DNA of 64,000 nucleotides, from positions 62,001 through 126,000 of the forward strand of contig NZ_FOKG01000008.1 in the NCBI RefSeq assembly GCF_900111885.1. Direction: 5' to 3'. Of this stretch, positions 44,636-53,957 are shown one piece after another; within the stretch, counting starts at the first letter, position 1; each line of letters begins with the position of its first letter. The notes below the pieces were generated by a model, which saw only the letters and a list, made by a program, of their open reading frames with translations, was not told where the DNA came from and ran no database searches. The translations under genes and the position numbers were made by a program. This stretch comes from Amycolatopsis marina. GTDB taxonomy: Bacteria > Actinomycetota > Actinomycetes > Mycobacteriales > Pseudonocardiaceae.

Positions 44636-45262
44636 ATGTCACCCCGAGGACGGCCACGTGCATTCGACCGCGAGGCCGCACTGGTCCGCGCCATGCACGT
44701 GTTCTGGGAACGCGGTTACGAGGGAACCTCGCTCGCCGACCTCACCGCGGCGATGGGGATCAACTCGCCGAGCCTCTACGCGGCGTTCGGCGGCAAGGAG
44801 GCGCTCTTCCGCGAGACCGTGCGGCTCTACGGCAACACGCACGGCGGCAAGACGACGCGCGCCCTCCGCGAGCAGCCGACCGCGCGGGCCGCGGTCGACG
44901 CCATGCTGCGGTCCAACGCCGAGACGTACGCCGATCCCGACCTGCCCAGCGGCTGCATGATCGTGCTGTCGGCCACCAACTACACCCCGAGCAACGAGGG
45001 AGTTCGTGACTTCCTCGCCGAGATGCGCAAGGACGGCATCGACGACCTGCGGCAGCGGCTCAAGCAGGGAATCGCCGACGGTGATCTGCCCGCGCACGCC
45101 GATGTCGAGGGCATGGCCGCGTTCTACGGCACGGTGCTACACGGGCTGTCCATCCAGGCGAGGGACAGCGCGTCCATCGACGAGCTGATTGGGGTCATCG
45201 ATACCGCCATGGCGTGCTGGGATCGCTTCGCCGGCGCGGAGACAGGTGCTGCCGAACGCTGA
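44636..45262 (+). CDS. TetR-family regulator
   Basis: 208 aa. N-terminal helix-turn-helix [32 protein letters not shown] and a TetR_C domain of the AcrR/YcdC-like kind ([24 protein letters not shown]). Start at 44636 favoured since the ATG at 44627 overlaps the -10; the longer form would add MRV. Divergent from and probably repressing the SDR gene and itself. The stop lies inside the shared terminator hairpin. Confidence 0.9.
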   Translation: MSPRGRPRAFDREAALVRAMHVFWERGYEGTSLADLTAAMGINSPSLYAAFGGKEALFRETVRLYGNTHGGKTTRALREQPTARAAVDAMLRSNAETYADPDLPSGCMIVLSATNYTPSNEGVRDFLAEMRKDGIDDLRQRLKQGIADGDLPAHADVEGMAAFYGTVLHGLSIQARDSASIDELIGVIDTAMACWDRFAGAETGAAER

Positions 45263-45296
45263 ACGGGGTGGCACCGAAAGGCGCCACCCCGTTCAG
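45259..45296. terminator. Bidirectional terminator tetR/whiB
   Basis: 14-bp perfect arms (CTGAACGGGGTGGC and its complement), 10-base loop, overlapping the tetR stop and 37 bases from the facing whiB stop. Confidence 0.85.
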
Positions 45297-45332
45297 TCCC
45301 CTGCCGTGGTTCTGCTGTGCTACCTGCTCGCG

Positions 45333-45635
45333 TCAACTGCCTGCCAAGGTCAGCGCCCGCTTGCCGGACTTGATGATGTTCTCGCGTTCCGATTCCGACA
45401 GTCCGCCCCAGATGCCGTACGGCTCGTGTACAGCCAGCGCGTGGCTGCGGCACATTTCCAGTACTGGGCAGGCTTGACAGATCGCTTTTGCCCTCGCTTC
45501 CCGCCTTGCTCTTGCAGGCCCCCGCTCCCCGTCCGGATGGAAGAAGGACCCGCTGTCCATCCCCCTGCATGACCCCTCGAGTTGCCAGTCCCACACATCC
45601 GCGTTCGGGCCAGGGAGTCTGCGCGTGTCTGCCAT
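45333..45635 (-). CDS. whiB3: WhiB-family iron-sulfur regulator, WhiB3/WhiD type
   Basis: 100 aa. Four cluster-binding cysteines (C23, C53, C56, C62), the G-I-W-G-G turn at 74-78 and a short basic C-terminal end. The opening LPGPNADVWDWQLEGSCRGMDS closely recalls M. tuberculosis WhiB3, and the place next to groEL1 agrees. Predicted to bind a [4Fe-4S] cluster and the housekeeping sigma factor, reporting redox or nitric oxide. The 238-base gap to the next gene (45636-45873) probably holds both promoters; I could not define them. Confidence 0.93.
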   Translation of the reverse strand: MADTRRLPGPNADVWDWQLEGSCRGMDSGSFFHPDGERGPARARREARAKAICQACPVLEMCRSHALAVHEPYGIWGGLSESERENIIKSGKRALTLAGS

Positions 45636-45873
45636 CGTGACCGCCTCCGCTGTCCGGCTCCATCAGCGCCGGACTCTGCAGTTGTTTGGTGCGACTCTGC
45701 GGACGGAACGTGTCAACGTCAGGTTCGGAGTTGGGCCCTCATCTCCCGATCCGCCCCCCCTGCCGTTGAGCCGCCCGTCCGCTACTCCATTCGGTGCAAC
45801 GGGCGTAACGTTAGAACCGCGCCAAGAGTTGTTCAAGAGGATCCTGACGATTCAACCGTTAGGCTTCCCCCGG

Positions 45874-47049
45874 ATGTGTGAGCAGGCTGGAGACCCGAGG
45901 TTGCCGGTATGGGGCCAGGCCGGGATATTGGGCGGCGTGGGATCCGAGTCTGGCTCAGGTCACGCAGCCGGCGATAGGCCGGCTGCGCGGGCTCCCACTT
46001 CAACCATCGGCATCTCGACCGCGCCGACCCGCGCAAGCGCACCGGTTGACTCCCCGGAACCCACGCTGCCGGTCGCCTCGGTCGCCCGGCGCCTCGGTGT
46101 CGCTCCCTCGACCCTGCGCACCTGGGACCGGCGCTACGGGCTCGGGCCGAGCCGGCACACCGACGGCCGTCACCGGCGCTACGGCTCCGCCGACATCGGC
46201 AGACTGGAACTGATGCAGCGGGCCCTGTTGCGTGGCGCTTCGACAGCCGAGGCGGCGCGATACGCCCTGCAACGGATGCCGAAGGCACCACCGGACGCCA
46301 CGCCGCGTCCGGCCGCTCCCGCACCGCCGCCGACCATGTCGCTGCGGATCGACACCCCGGACGGCGCCGTCGTGCTACCCGCCGAGGAACCTCCCGGTGC
46401 CGCCGAGGACGGCGGCATTTTCGGCCCGTCCAGGTTCGCGCGCAGGCTCAGCGCCGCGGCGCTGGCCATGGACGTGCACGGGGTGCAGCGTCTGCTCGCC
46501 GAGGCCATCACCGAGGACGGACCGCTCTACGCCTGGGAGGAGGTCATCCATCCGGTGCTCTCCGCGCTCGGTGGACGTGGCAGGTCCACTGGTGACTCCA
46601 CGGGTGCCGCGGTGGAGCACATGCTCGGCGAATCCGCCTTGGCGGCACTGATCAGGGCGACTCCCGTGCTCGCTGCGCCCAGGAACCGGCGCCCGATCCT
46701 GCTCGGCTGCGTACCCGAGGAACGTCAGGGGCTGCCACTGCACGTGCTGGCCGCGGGACTCGCCGGGCGCGGACTGTTCAGTCAGGTGCTGGGGCCCGCG
46801 CAGCCCGCCGACGTGCTGGCGGTCGCGATCCGCAGGGTGCTGCCGTCCGCGGTCGTGCTCTGGGCGCAGCGCGGCAGTGCGGCCGATCCACGGCTGTTCA
46901 CCAGGCTTTCCAGGGGACGGCAGCGCAGCAGGATGTTCGCCTCCGGCCCGGGCTGGGATCCGGCCCGTCTCCCGCCGAAGGTCGAGTTTCTCGGCGAGCC
47001 GCCGGCTGCCGTGGAACGCATCGAGTACGTCCTGCTCGGCACGGGATGA
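45874..47049 (+). CDS. MerR-type regulator with degenerate cobalamin-binding domain
   Basis: About 391 aa from ATG 45874 (start uncertain; GTG near 45939 also possible). A Pro/Ser-rich N-terminus precedes a MerR HTH (VASVARRLGVAPSTLRTWDRRYG, TDGRHRRYGSADIGRLELM). The C-terminal half resembles the B12-binding domains of CarH/LitR: helical cap with WEEVIHPVLSALG and VEHMLGE, then an alpha/beta half (ILLGCVPEERQGLPLHVLAAGLAGRG, SAVVLWAQ). The Trp of the W-x9-EH light-sensing motif is replaced (Ser/Gly) though EH remains, so AdoCbl binding is doubtful. Co-translated with the next gene. Confidence 0.75.
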   Translation: MCEQAGDPRLPVWGQAGILGGVGSESGSGHAAGDRPAARAPTSTIGISTAPTRASAPVDSPEPTLPVASVARRLGVAPSTLRTWDRRYGLGPSRHTDGRHRRYGSADIGRLELMQRALLRGASTAEAARYALQRMPKAPPDATPRPAAPAPPPTMSLRIDTPDGAVVLPAEEPPGAAEDGGIFGPSRFARRLSAAALAMDVHGVQRLLAEAITEDGPLYAWEEVIHPVLSALGGRGRSTGDSTGAAVEHMLGESALAALIRATPVLAAPRNRRPILLGCVPEERQGLPLHVLAAGLAGRGLFSQVLGPAQPADVLAVAIRRVLPSAVVLWAQRGSAADPRLFTRLSRGRQRSRMFASGPGWDPARLPPKVEFLGEPPAAVERIEYVLLGTG

Positions 47050-47930
47050 CGGCCACCGGAGAATCCGGCCGGATCACCGAAGACCGACTGCGGCGCGTGG
47101 CCTTCGGTGATCAGCCCTCGATCGACGAGCGTGTCCTGGCGGCCGCGGCTCGGGGTGCGGCCCGTAGCCGCTGGCTCGCGGCAGTCGTCCTCGGTGCGCA
47201 AGGGCGTTATGCCGCGGCCGCGACCCTGCTCGGCGAGTTGATCCGCACCGATCCGCCGCTGGTTGGCGGCCTCGCGTGCGCCACACTCGCCGCGCACAGA
47301 CGGCAACTGGGCGGGCATGCGGCGGCGCTGCCGCTCGACGGCGCGGCCCTGCTCCGTGCGGGGCGGGCCGACGCGGCGGACTCGTGGGACCCGGACGGGA
47401 TCGACCTGGCGGGTGCTCGCGCGGACGCACTGCTCGGTCTGGCGGCCGACAACCTCGCACTCGGCAGGCCCGATGTGAGCCGGCGGCTGCTCGCCGCCGC
47501 CGATCCGGACCGCGCCGGTTGGCGCGGGCGGGTCCGGGCAGGCTGGGTACGCGCCGAGGTCGAACTCGTCTGCGGAAATCCCGGCGCCGCTGTGCCGCCG
47601 GCGGAGGCGTCCGCGCAACTCGCCGCGGCCAGGACCGCCGTGCGGCACGGGGTGAAATCGGACCTGGTGCTGGCGGCCGCGCTCGCCGCGACGGGCGAGA
47701 CCGCCGCCCGGCAGCGGGCCGCCGAACTGGCCGACGGCGCGGCGGCGGTCGCCGGACGCCATGGTCTGCGCTCGTTGGCGTGGCCCGCAGGCCTCATCGC
47801 GGCGGATCTCGAGCCCACCGACGCCGAGCGGCATCGCTCTCAGGTTACTGACGAGTTATACGCTGTGTTACTGGCGACTGACCCAGCCGGACGTCGTCTC
47901 GCCCGCGAATCTCCTTGGGTACCGTGGTGA
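47046..47930 (+). CDS. Conserved hypothetical helical-repeat protein (Rv3415c position)
   Basis: 294 aa, ATGA overlap with the MerR-type gene. Ala/Leu/Arg-rich helical repeats (AAAATLLGELIRTDP, DNLALGRPDVSRRLLAAADPDRAG) suggest a TPR-like solenoid. No catalytic motif. It lies between the whiB3 region and sigD, as does Rv3415c. Function unknown; coupling to the regulator suggests it modulates it. Confidence 0.75.
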   Translation: MTATGESGRITEDRLRRVAFGDQPSIDERVLAAAARGAARSRWLAAVVLGAQGRYAAAATLLGELIRTDPPLVGGLACATLAAHRRQLGGHAAALPLDGAALLRAGRADAADSWDPDGIDLAGARADALLGLAADNLALGRPDVSRRLLAAADPDRAGWRGRVRAGWVRAEVELVCGNPGAAVPPAEASAQLAAARTAVRHGVKSDLVLAAALAATGETAARQRAAELADGAAAVAGRHGLRSLAWPAGLIAADLEPTDAERHRSQVTDELYAVLLATDPAGRRLARESPWVPW

Positions 47931-48069
47931 CTGTGTTTCCTGCGTCACACGGCCGATACCGACATCCGGGCGAGGCTTTCTCAAAAAAAGCCACCGGATC
48001 GTGTCAAGGTTCCGCCCAAAGCGTCCGATAGGGATAGGGAATGTCACCCGGCTGCAGGAAGGAAACCCC

Positions 48070-48666
48070 GTGACGACGGTCTTGATCTGCGACGACCGAC
48101 GCAGTGTTCGCGAAGGGCTCACCCGCGTGATGTCTGCCGTCCCCGGCGTCAGTCGCATCGACTGTGTAGCGCACGGTGACGAGTTGCTTGCCCGGTACTC
48201 CCGGCAGCCGGTAGATGTCGTGCTGGTCGGCACCCAGCGCGCGGTGCCGACCGGCGTCGAGGCGACACGTCGCCTTGTGTCCGCGAACCCGCAGGCGAAT
48301 GTCATCGTGTTCGGCGCGCCGGACGACGCGGGCAGCATCGCGGCCGCGATCGCCGGTGGCGCTCGCGGCTACCTGCGTTGGGACGCCTCGCGTCCCGAAC
48401 TCGTCGCCGCGCTCGCGCACACGCTGGCCAGCACCTCCGTACCCGCACCCCGACAGCCCTCCGACCCTGGTGTGCAGCTCACCGAGCGCGAGCTCCAGGT
48501 ACTGCGCGGGATGAGCCAGGGCAAGAGCAACGGCCAGATCGGCCGCGAGCTCTACCTCTCGGAGGACACCGTGAAGACCCACGCCCGCAGGCTGTTCCGC
48601 AAGCTGGGCGTGCGCGACCGGGCGCAGGCCGTTGCCCACGGCTTCCGCCGCGGTCTCGTCTCCTGA
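48070..48666 (+). CDS. bldM: BldM-type atypical response regulator (LuxR/FixJ HTH)
   Basis: 198 aa; GTG start after AGGAAGGA. Receiver domain (1 to about 120) plus LuxR-type HTH (LTEREVL-type ERELQVLRGMSQGKSNGQIGRELYLSEDTVKTHARRLFRKLGV). The receiver keeps the acidic pair (CDD, near residue 8) but has Gly at residue 54, where the phosphoacceptor Asp should be (VVLVGTQR), and lacks the Ser/Thr and Lys switch residues. Matches Streptomyces BldM in HTH and in gene place next to sigD and guaB. Acts as homo- or heterodimer (with WhiI) in Streptomyces development; here phosphorylation-independent by prediction. Confidence 0.9.
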   Translation: MTTVLICDDRRSVREGLTRVMSAVPGVSRIDCVAHGDELLARYSRQPVDVVLVGTQRAVPTGVEATRRLVSANPQANVIVFGAPDDAGSIAAAIAGGARGYLRWDASRPELVAALAHTLASTSVPAPRQPSDPGVQLTERELQVLRGMSQGKSNGQIGRELYLSEDTVKTHARRLFRKLGVRDRAQAVAHGFRRGLVS

Positions 48667-48692
48667 ACTTCCGAGTAGTTCCGGCAGCCTGA

Positions 48693-48730
48693 TCGGCATG
48701 GAGGCACCAGTTCTGGTGCCTCCATGCCGG
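48693..48730 (+). terminator. bldM terminator
   Basis: 17-bp perfect arms (CGGCATGGAGGCACCAG and complement) with TT at the tip, so the real loop is larger; followed by TTTCGT. The rest of the 275-base gap to sigD (to 48941) is presumed promoter; I see no further structure I can support. Confidence 0.85.
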
Positions 48731-48941
48731 TTTCGTATGCCTGTCTGCAAGTTTTGTTGAACTTTCGAGAACAAGGAGTAAGCTCCGGAGTCCGCGTCGA
48801 ACCGAGACGCGCCGGCGCCGACCGTGAGCTAGTGCCGGCAGAGCCGGAAGGTACGGTAGGTATCACCGGCGTGAGGGATGTTCTTGGCCGCACGCCGGCC
48901 TCTTTGCACGCCTACACGTAACACCGGGACTGTTGTCTGCG

Positions 48942-49514
48942 ATGGCCAATGTGGGGGATGGACTGGACGAGCCAGTCGCCGCCGCTGTCGAGGGTGAACC
49001 TCAGGCAGTTGAGCGGCTGCTGGCCGCTATCCGTCCCCTCGTGGTGCGGTACTGCCGCGCCAGGGTCGGAAGACAGGAACGTTCGTTTGCTTCGGCTGAC
49101 GATGTCGCGCAGGAGGTGTGTCTCGCGGTGCTTACGGCATTGCCCTCGTACCGTGATCAGGGCCGCCCTTTCCTGGCCTTCGTCTACGGCATCGCTCAGC
49201 ACAAGGTGGCCGACGCCCATCGGGCGGCCGCACGCAACCGGTCCGAACCGGTGGCCGAGGTACCTGACGAGATCGAGGTCGGGATCGGCCCCGAGCAGCG
49301 CGCCCTGCAGGGCGAGTTGAACGAGCACATGTCGCAGTTGCTCCGGGTCCTGCCCGACAAACAGCGAGAGATCGTGGTGTTGCGTGTGGTCGTCGGACTC
49401 TCCGCGGAGGAGACCGCGGAGGCGGTCGGATCGACTCCGGGTGCGGTAAGGGTCGCCCAGCACCGTGCACTCGCCAGGCTTCGCAAGGTGCTCGCCGCTG
49501 AGGAGGTGGTCTGA
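48942..49514 (+). CDS. sigD: RNA polymerase ECF sigma factor SigD
   Basis: 190 aa from ATG 48942 (TTG at 48933 also possible). Region 2 with ADDVAQEVCLAVLTALPSYRDQGRPFLAFVYGIAQHKVADAHR and region 4 with LPDKQREIVVLRVVVGLSAEETAEAVGSTPGAVRVAQHRAL. Followed without a gap by its anti-sigma gene, as in M. tuberculosis sigD-rsdA. Expected to respond to stationary-phase or starvation cues after proteolysis of the anti-sigma factor. Confidence 0.93.
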   Translation: MANVGDGLDEPVAAAVEGEPQAVERLLAAIRPLVVRYCRARVGRQERSFASADDVAQEVCLAVLTALPSYRDQGRPFLAFVYGIAQHKVADAHRAAARNRSEPVAEVPDEIEVGIGPEQRALQGELNEHMSQLLRVLPDKQREIVVLRVVVGLSAEETAEAVGSTPGAVRVAQHRALARLRKVLAAEEVV

Positions 49515-50534
49515 GTGACGGAACGGGATGACCAGCGCACACGCGCATTCGACGCTACGCCCGATACGGAGTCTGATGAGAGTGCGCCCGTCACAGGCCG
49601 GTTCACGGTGAGCGACAACGATCCCTCCGGCACTGCCGTGTCCAACGGCTCCGGTACTCCGGTCGAGGACGAGTACTCCACGCCCCCGGATCTCTCCCTG
49701 GTCCAGGCGGATGACGCGCTGCTCGACGCGCTCGGCGGTTCCGACCCCAAGGTGGCCGACGGCTTCGGTGACCAGGAACTCAACGCCCTGCTGCTCGCCT
49801 GGCGCAGGGATATCGACAGTGAGCCGTTCCCGGACCTGATGGACGCCGACGAGGCGGCGACCACCGTCCGCACGGCGACCCTGGCGAAGCGGCACGCGGC
49901 AGGCGGCCGCAGGCGCAGGATGCTGGTGCCGGTGGCAGCGGCCGCGGCGGTGCTGGCGATCGCCTTCACCGGCAGTGGCCTCGCGGCGCGTGACGCACAG
50001 CCCGGGGACACGTTGTGGGGGCTCACCAAGGTCCTCTACGCCGACCACGCCCGGTCCGTCGAGGCCGCGGCCGCGGTGCGGATCGACCTGCAGCAGGCTC
50101 AGCTGGCGATCACCCAGGGCCGGTTCGACGAGGCCAGGCAGGCTCTCGAGCAGGCGCGGCTGTCGCTGGGCGAGGTGGCGGCCGAGGACAACGCCGATGT
50201 GTTGCGTGCCCAGCACCTGGAGCTCTCCCTCCGGCTGAACGAGCCGGAGACACCGAGCAAGGAGACACCGAAGAAGCCGTCGGAGCCGGGGGTCACCCAG
50301 AGCCCGCCGCCGGACGAGACGACCAGTGGTGGTTCCACGCCGACGCCGACTCCGGCTCCGGAGTTGCCGCCGGGCACGACCACGAACCCGCCGCCGTCCT
50401 CCACGTCCTCGTCGCCGCCGCCGTCGACGACCCAGTCCGGTGACGGCACCGGGACCGAAAGTCAATCCGGCAGCAGCCCGCGAAGTGATACCGACTCCGA
50501 CGGTGCCCAGCCGGTCGCGCCAGCGGCACCCTGA
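49515..50534 (+). CDS. rsdA: Anti-sigma-D factor, single-pass membrane protein
   Basis: 339 aa; GTG directly after the sigD stop. The cytoplasmic N-terminal part includes DDALLDALGG and LNALLLAWRRDIDSEPFPDL, like the SigD-binding segment of RsdA. One membrane helix (about 136-157, MLVPVAAAAAVLAIAFTGSGLAA). Outside, a helical DUF5667-like piece (DTLWGLTKVLYADHARSVEAA) and a long Pro/Ser/Thr-rich tail. Sequesters SigD at the membrane. Confidence 0.9.
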   Translation: MTERDDQRTRAFDATPDTESDESAPVTGRFTVSDNDPSGTAVSNGSGTPVEDEYSTPPDLSLVQADDALLDALGGSDPKVADGFGDQELNALLLAWRRDIDSEPFPDLMDADEAATTVRTATLAKRHAAGGRRRRMLVPVAAAAAVLAIAFTGSGLAARDAQPGDTLWGLTKVLYADHARSVEAAAAVRIDLQQAQLAITQGRFDEARQALEQARLSLGEVAAEDNADVLRAQHLELSLRLNEPETPSKETPKKPSEPGVTQSPPPDETTSGGSTPTPTPAPELPPGTTTNPPPSSTSSSPPPSTTQSGDGTGTESQSGSSPRSDTDSDGAQPVAPAAP

Positions 50535-50563
50535 TCCGCCGCGGTGACACAGCGCACGAAAAG

Positions 50564-50592
50564 GGGCGCGTGACCCCAGGGGTCACGCGCCC
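50564..50592. terminator. Bidirectional terminator rsdA/DUF5319
   Basis: 14-bp perfect arms (GGGCGCGTGACCCC and complement) around one A, followed by TTCTTCG; flanked by A-rich bases on the other side, suiting both facing genes. Confidence 0.85.
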
Positions 50593-50610
50593 TTCTTCGT
50601 GAGTTCGGCC

Positions 50611-50997
50611 TCAGTATGCGCTCTCGGTCGCGGTCACTCCGTCGGCGAATCCGCGGCAGTAGTCCCAGCTGACGTAGTCGGACGGGTTGGGATCGAACGC
50701 GGGCTCGTGCGGCCGCATCCGGCCGTCGGCGAGCAGTTGCTCGAGACTGGCGCGCAGCAAGTGCCAGTCGTGATAGTGCGGTTGGTCACATTCGCCGCAG
50801 TCCACCACGATCCCACGCACCCCTCGCGGAGCCAGAAGAGCCTGGTAGACCGCCAGATCGGAGAGATCGGCGAGCAGTTCGGCGCGCTCGTCGGCGCTGA
50901 TGGGTTCGCCCGGCTCGTCGTCCAGGGCAGCGATCTCCCTGGCCGGGTCGTCCGGGTCGTTGGCGAAGGGGTCTGGGGGCAACACGTCGTGCGGCAC
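50611..50997 (-). CDS. DUF5319 family protein
   Basis: 128 aa from GTG 50997 (alternative GTG 50985). Conserved core VVDCGECDQPHYHDWHLL and WDYCRGFADGVTA: a C-x2-C-x4-H-x-H cluster plus a later Cys that could bind zinc or iron. Rv3412 of M. tuberculosis holds the same place between the sigD unit and guaB2. Function unknown. Divergent from guaB2 with about 100 bases between. Confidence 0.85.
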   Translation of the reverse strand: MPHDVLPPDPFANDPDDPAREIAALDDEPGEPISADERAELLADLSDLAVYQALLAPRGVRGIVVDCGECDQPHYHDWHLLRASLEQLLADGRMRPHEPAFDPNPSDYVSWDYCRGFADGVTATESAY

Positions 50998-51049
50998 GGC
51001 CTGCACGGTACCCGGCGGCCCCCGGGGTACGTCCAGATACCATCGATAA

Positions 51050-52606
<1,557 letters not shown>

Positions 52607-52608
52607 CC

Positions 52609-52630
52609 TGCAGTTAGCGGGCTAAATGCA
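52609..52630. repeat. Dispersed palindrome, copy 12
   Basis: 10-bp arms with one mismatch around GG, core TTAGCGGGCTAA. The flank CGCTGACC before it (containing the gene stop) is the same as at copies 13 and 14. Confidence 0.9.
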
Positions 52631-52712
52631 CTTTTGAGGGCGGTGGGCGGCCGCGATCGGGCGATGACGACAATGGTGCGCGGCAGTGCAGGGTGGCGAG
52701 AAGGGACTTGAC

Positions 52713-53864
52713 GTGCGTGATCTGGTCGAGATCGGCATGGGGCGTACCGCGCGGAGGGCGTACCAGCTCGACGACATCGAGATCGTGCCCTCCCGGCGCA
52801 CGCGCTCGTCCGGCAATGTCTCCACCGCGTGGCAGATCGACGCCTACCGGTTCGACCTGCCGCTGGTGACGCACCCGACCGACGCGATCGTCTCGCCGGA
52901 CACCGCGGTGGCGGTCGGGCAGCTCGGTGGGCTCGGCGTGCTCAACGCCGAGGGCATCTGGGCCCGGCACGAGGATGCCGAGGGCGCGCTCGCCCGGATC
53001 ACCGACGCCGCCGAACGCAGCCTCGCCGACGACGACCCGACCGCGCTCGTGCGGCTGCTGCAGGAGTTGCACGCGGCCCCGCTGCGGATGGACCTGGTCA
53101 GCAAGGCCATCCAGACCGTGCGCGACTCCGGGGTGACGGTCGCGGCGCGGGTGAGCCCGCAGCACGCCGCGGAGTTGACGCCGGACCTGCTCGCTGCCGG
53201 GGTGGAGATCCTCGTCGTGCAGGGCACCATCGTCTCGGCCGAGCACGTGGTGACGGACTCGCCCGACGTGGAGCCACTCAATCTCAAGGAGTTCATCGCC
53301 GATCTCGACGTGCCGGTGGTCGCCGGCGGTGTGAGCGACTACCGCACGGCGATGCACCTGATGCGTACCGGTGCCGCCGGCGTGATCGTCGGGCACGGTG
53401 CCAGTCCCGGGGTCACCAGCACGGACCGGGTGCTGGGGATCGGGGTGCCGATGGCGACGGCGATCATCGACGCGGCCGCGGCCCGACGCGACTACCTGGA
53501 CGAGACGGGTGGCCGGTACGTGCACGTCCTCGCCGACGGTGGGGTGAGCGTGTCCGGCGACATCGCCAAGGCGATCGCCTGCGGTGCGGACGCGGTGATG
53601 CTCGGTGCTCCGCTCGCCGCCGCGGGCGAGGCGCCCGGCAAGGGCCTGTACTGGACTTCGGCCGCGGCGCACCCGTCGCTGCCGCGCTCACGGGTGGCCG
53701 CGGGGCCGGAGTACACCGTGGACCTGAAGACGCTGCTGTTCGGCCCGTCCACGGACGCCGAGGGTGTGGTGAACCTTTTCGGCGCCCTGCGCAGGGCAAT
53801 GGCCAAGACCGGGTACTCCGACCTGAAGGAGTTCCAGAAAGTCGGTCTCAGCATCCGCGGCTGA
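52713..53864 (+). CDS. guaB3: GuaB3 family IMP dehydrogenase-related protein
   Basis: 383 aa. GTG at 52713 chosen (GAGAAGGGA upstream, typical opening VEIGMGRTARRAYQLDDI). TIM barrel related to IMPDH but without CBS domains; [25 protein letters not shown] phosphate site is present, while the IMPDH catalytic GPGSICTTR loop is not, so it probably does not act as a standard IMPDH. Function of the group is not settled. Same order as M. tuberculosis guaB2-guaB3-choD. Confidence 0.93.
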   Translation: MRDLVEIGMGRTARRAYQLDDIEIVPSRRTRSSGNVSTAWQIDAYRFDLPLVTHPTDAIVSPDTAVAVGQLGGLGVLNAEGIWARHEDAEGALARITDAAERSLADDDPTALVRLLQELHAAPLRMDLVSKAIQTVRDSGVTVAARVSPQHAAELTPDLLAAGVEILVVQGTIVSAEHVVTDSPDVEPLNLKEFIADLDVPVVAGGVSDYRTAMHLMRTGAAGVIVGHGASPGVTSTDRVLGIGVPMATAIIDAAAARRDYLDETGGRYVHVLADGGVSVSGDIAKAIACGADAVMLGAPLAAAGEAPGKGLYWTSAAAHPSLPRSRVAAGPEYTVDLKTLLFGPSTDAEGVVNLFGALRRAMAKTGYSDLKEFQKVGLSIRG

Positions 53865-53908
53865 CTCCTGTGCGGCGCTTTCCTCAGAGCGCGGTGCTGT
53901 GAACTCGC

Positions 53909-53947
53909 GGGTAACTTACCCCTGGTCAGGAGTTAACCCCCGGGTTA
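53909..53947. promoter_or_regulatory. Two operator-like dyads before choD
   Basis: GGGTAA-C-TTACCC (53909-53921) and TAACCC-CC-GGGTTA (53934-53947), centres about 25 bp apart, 10 bases before the GTG start. Both perfect. Not a KstR-type site (no TNNAACNNGTTNNA). Confidence 0.55.
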
Positions 53948-53957
53948 CGCTTTATCT

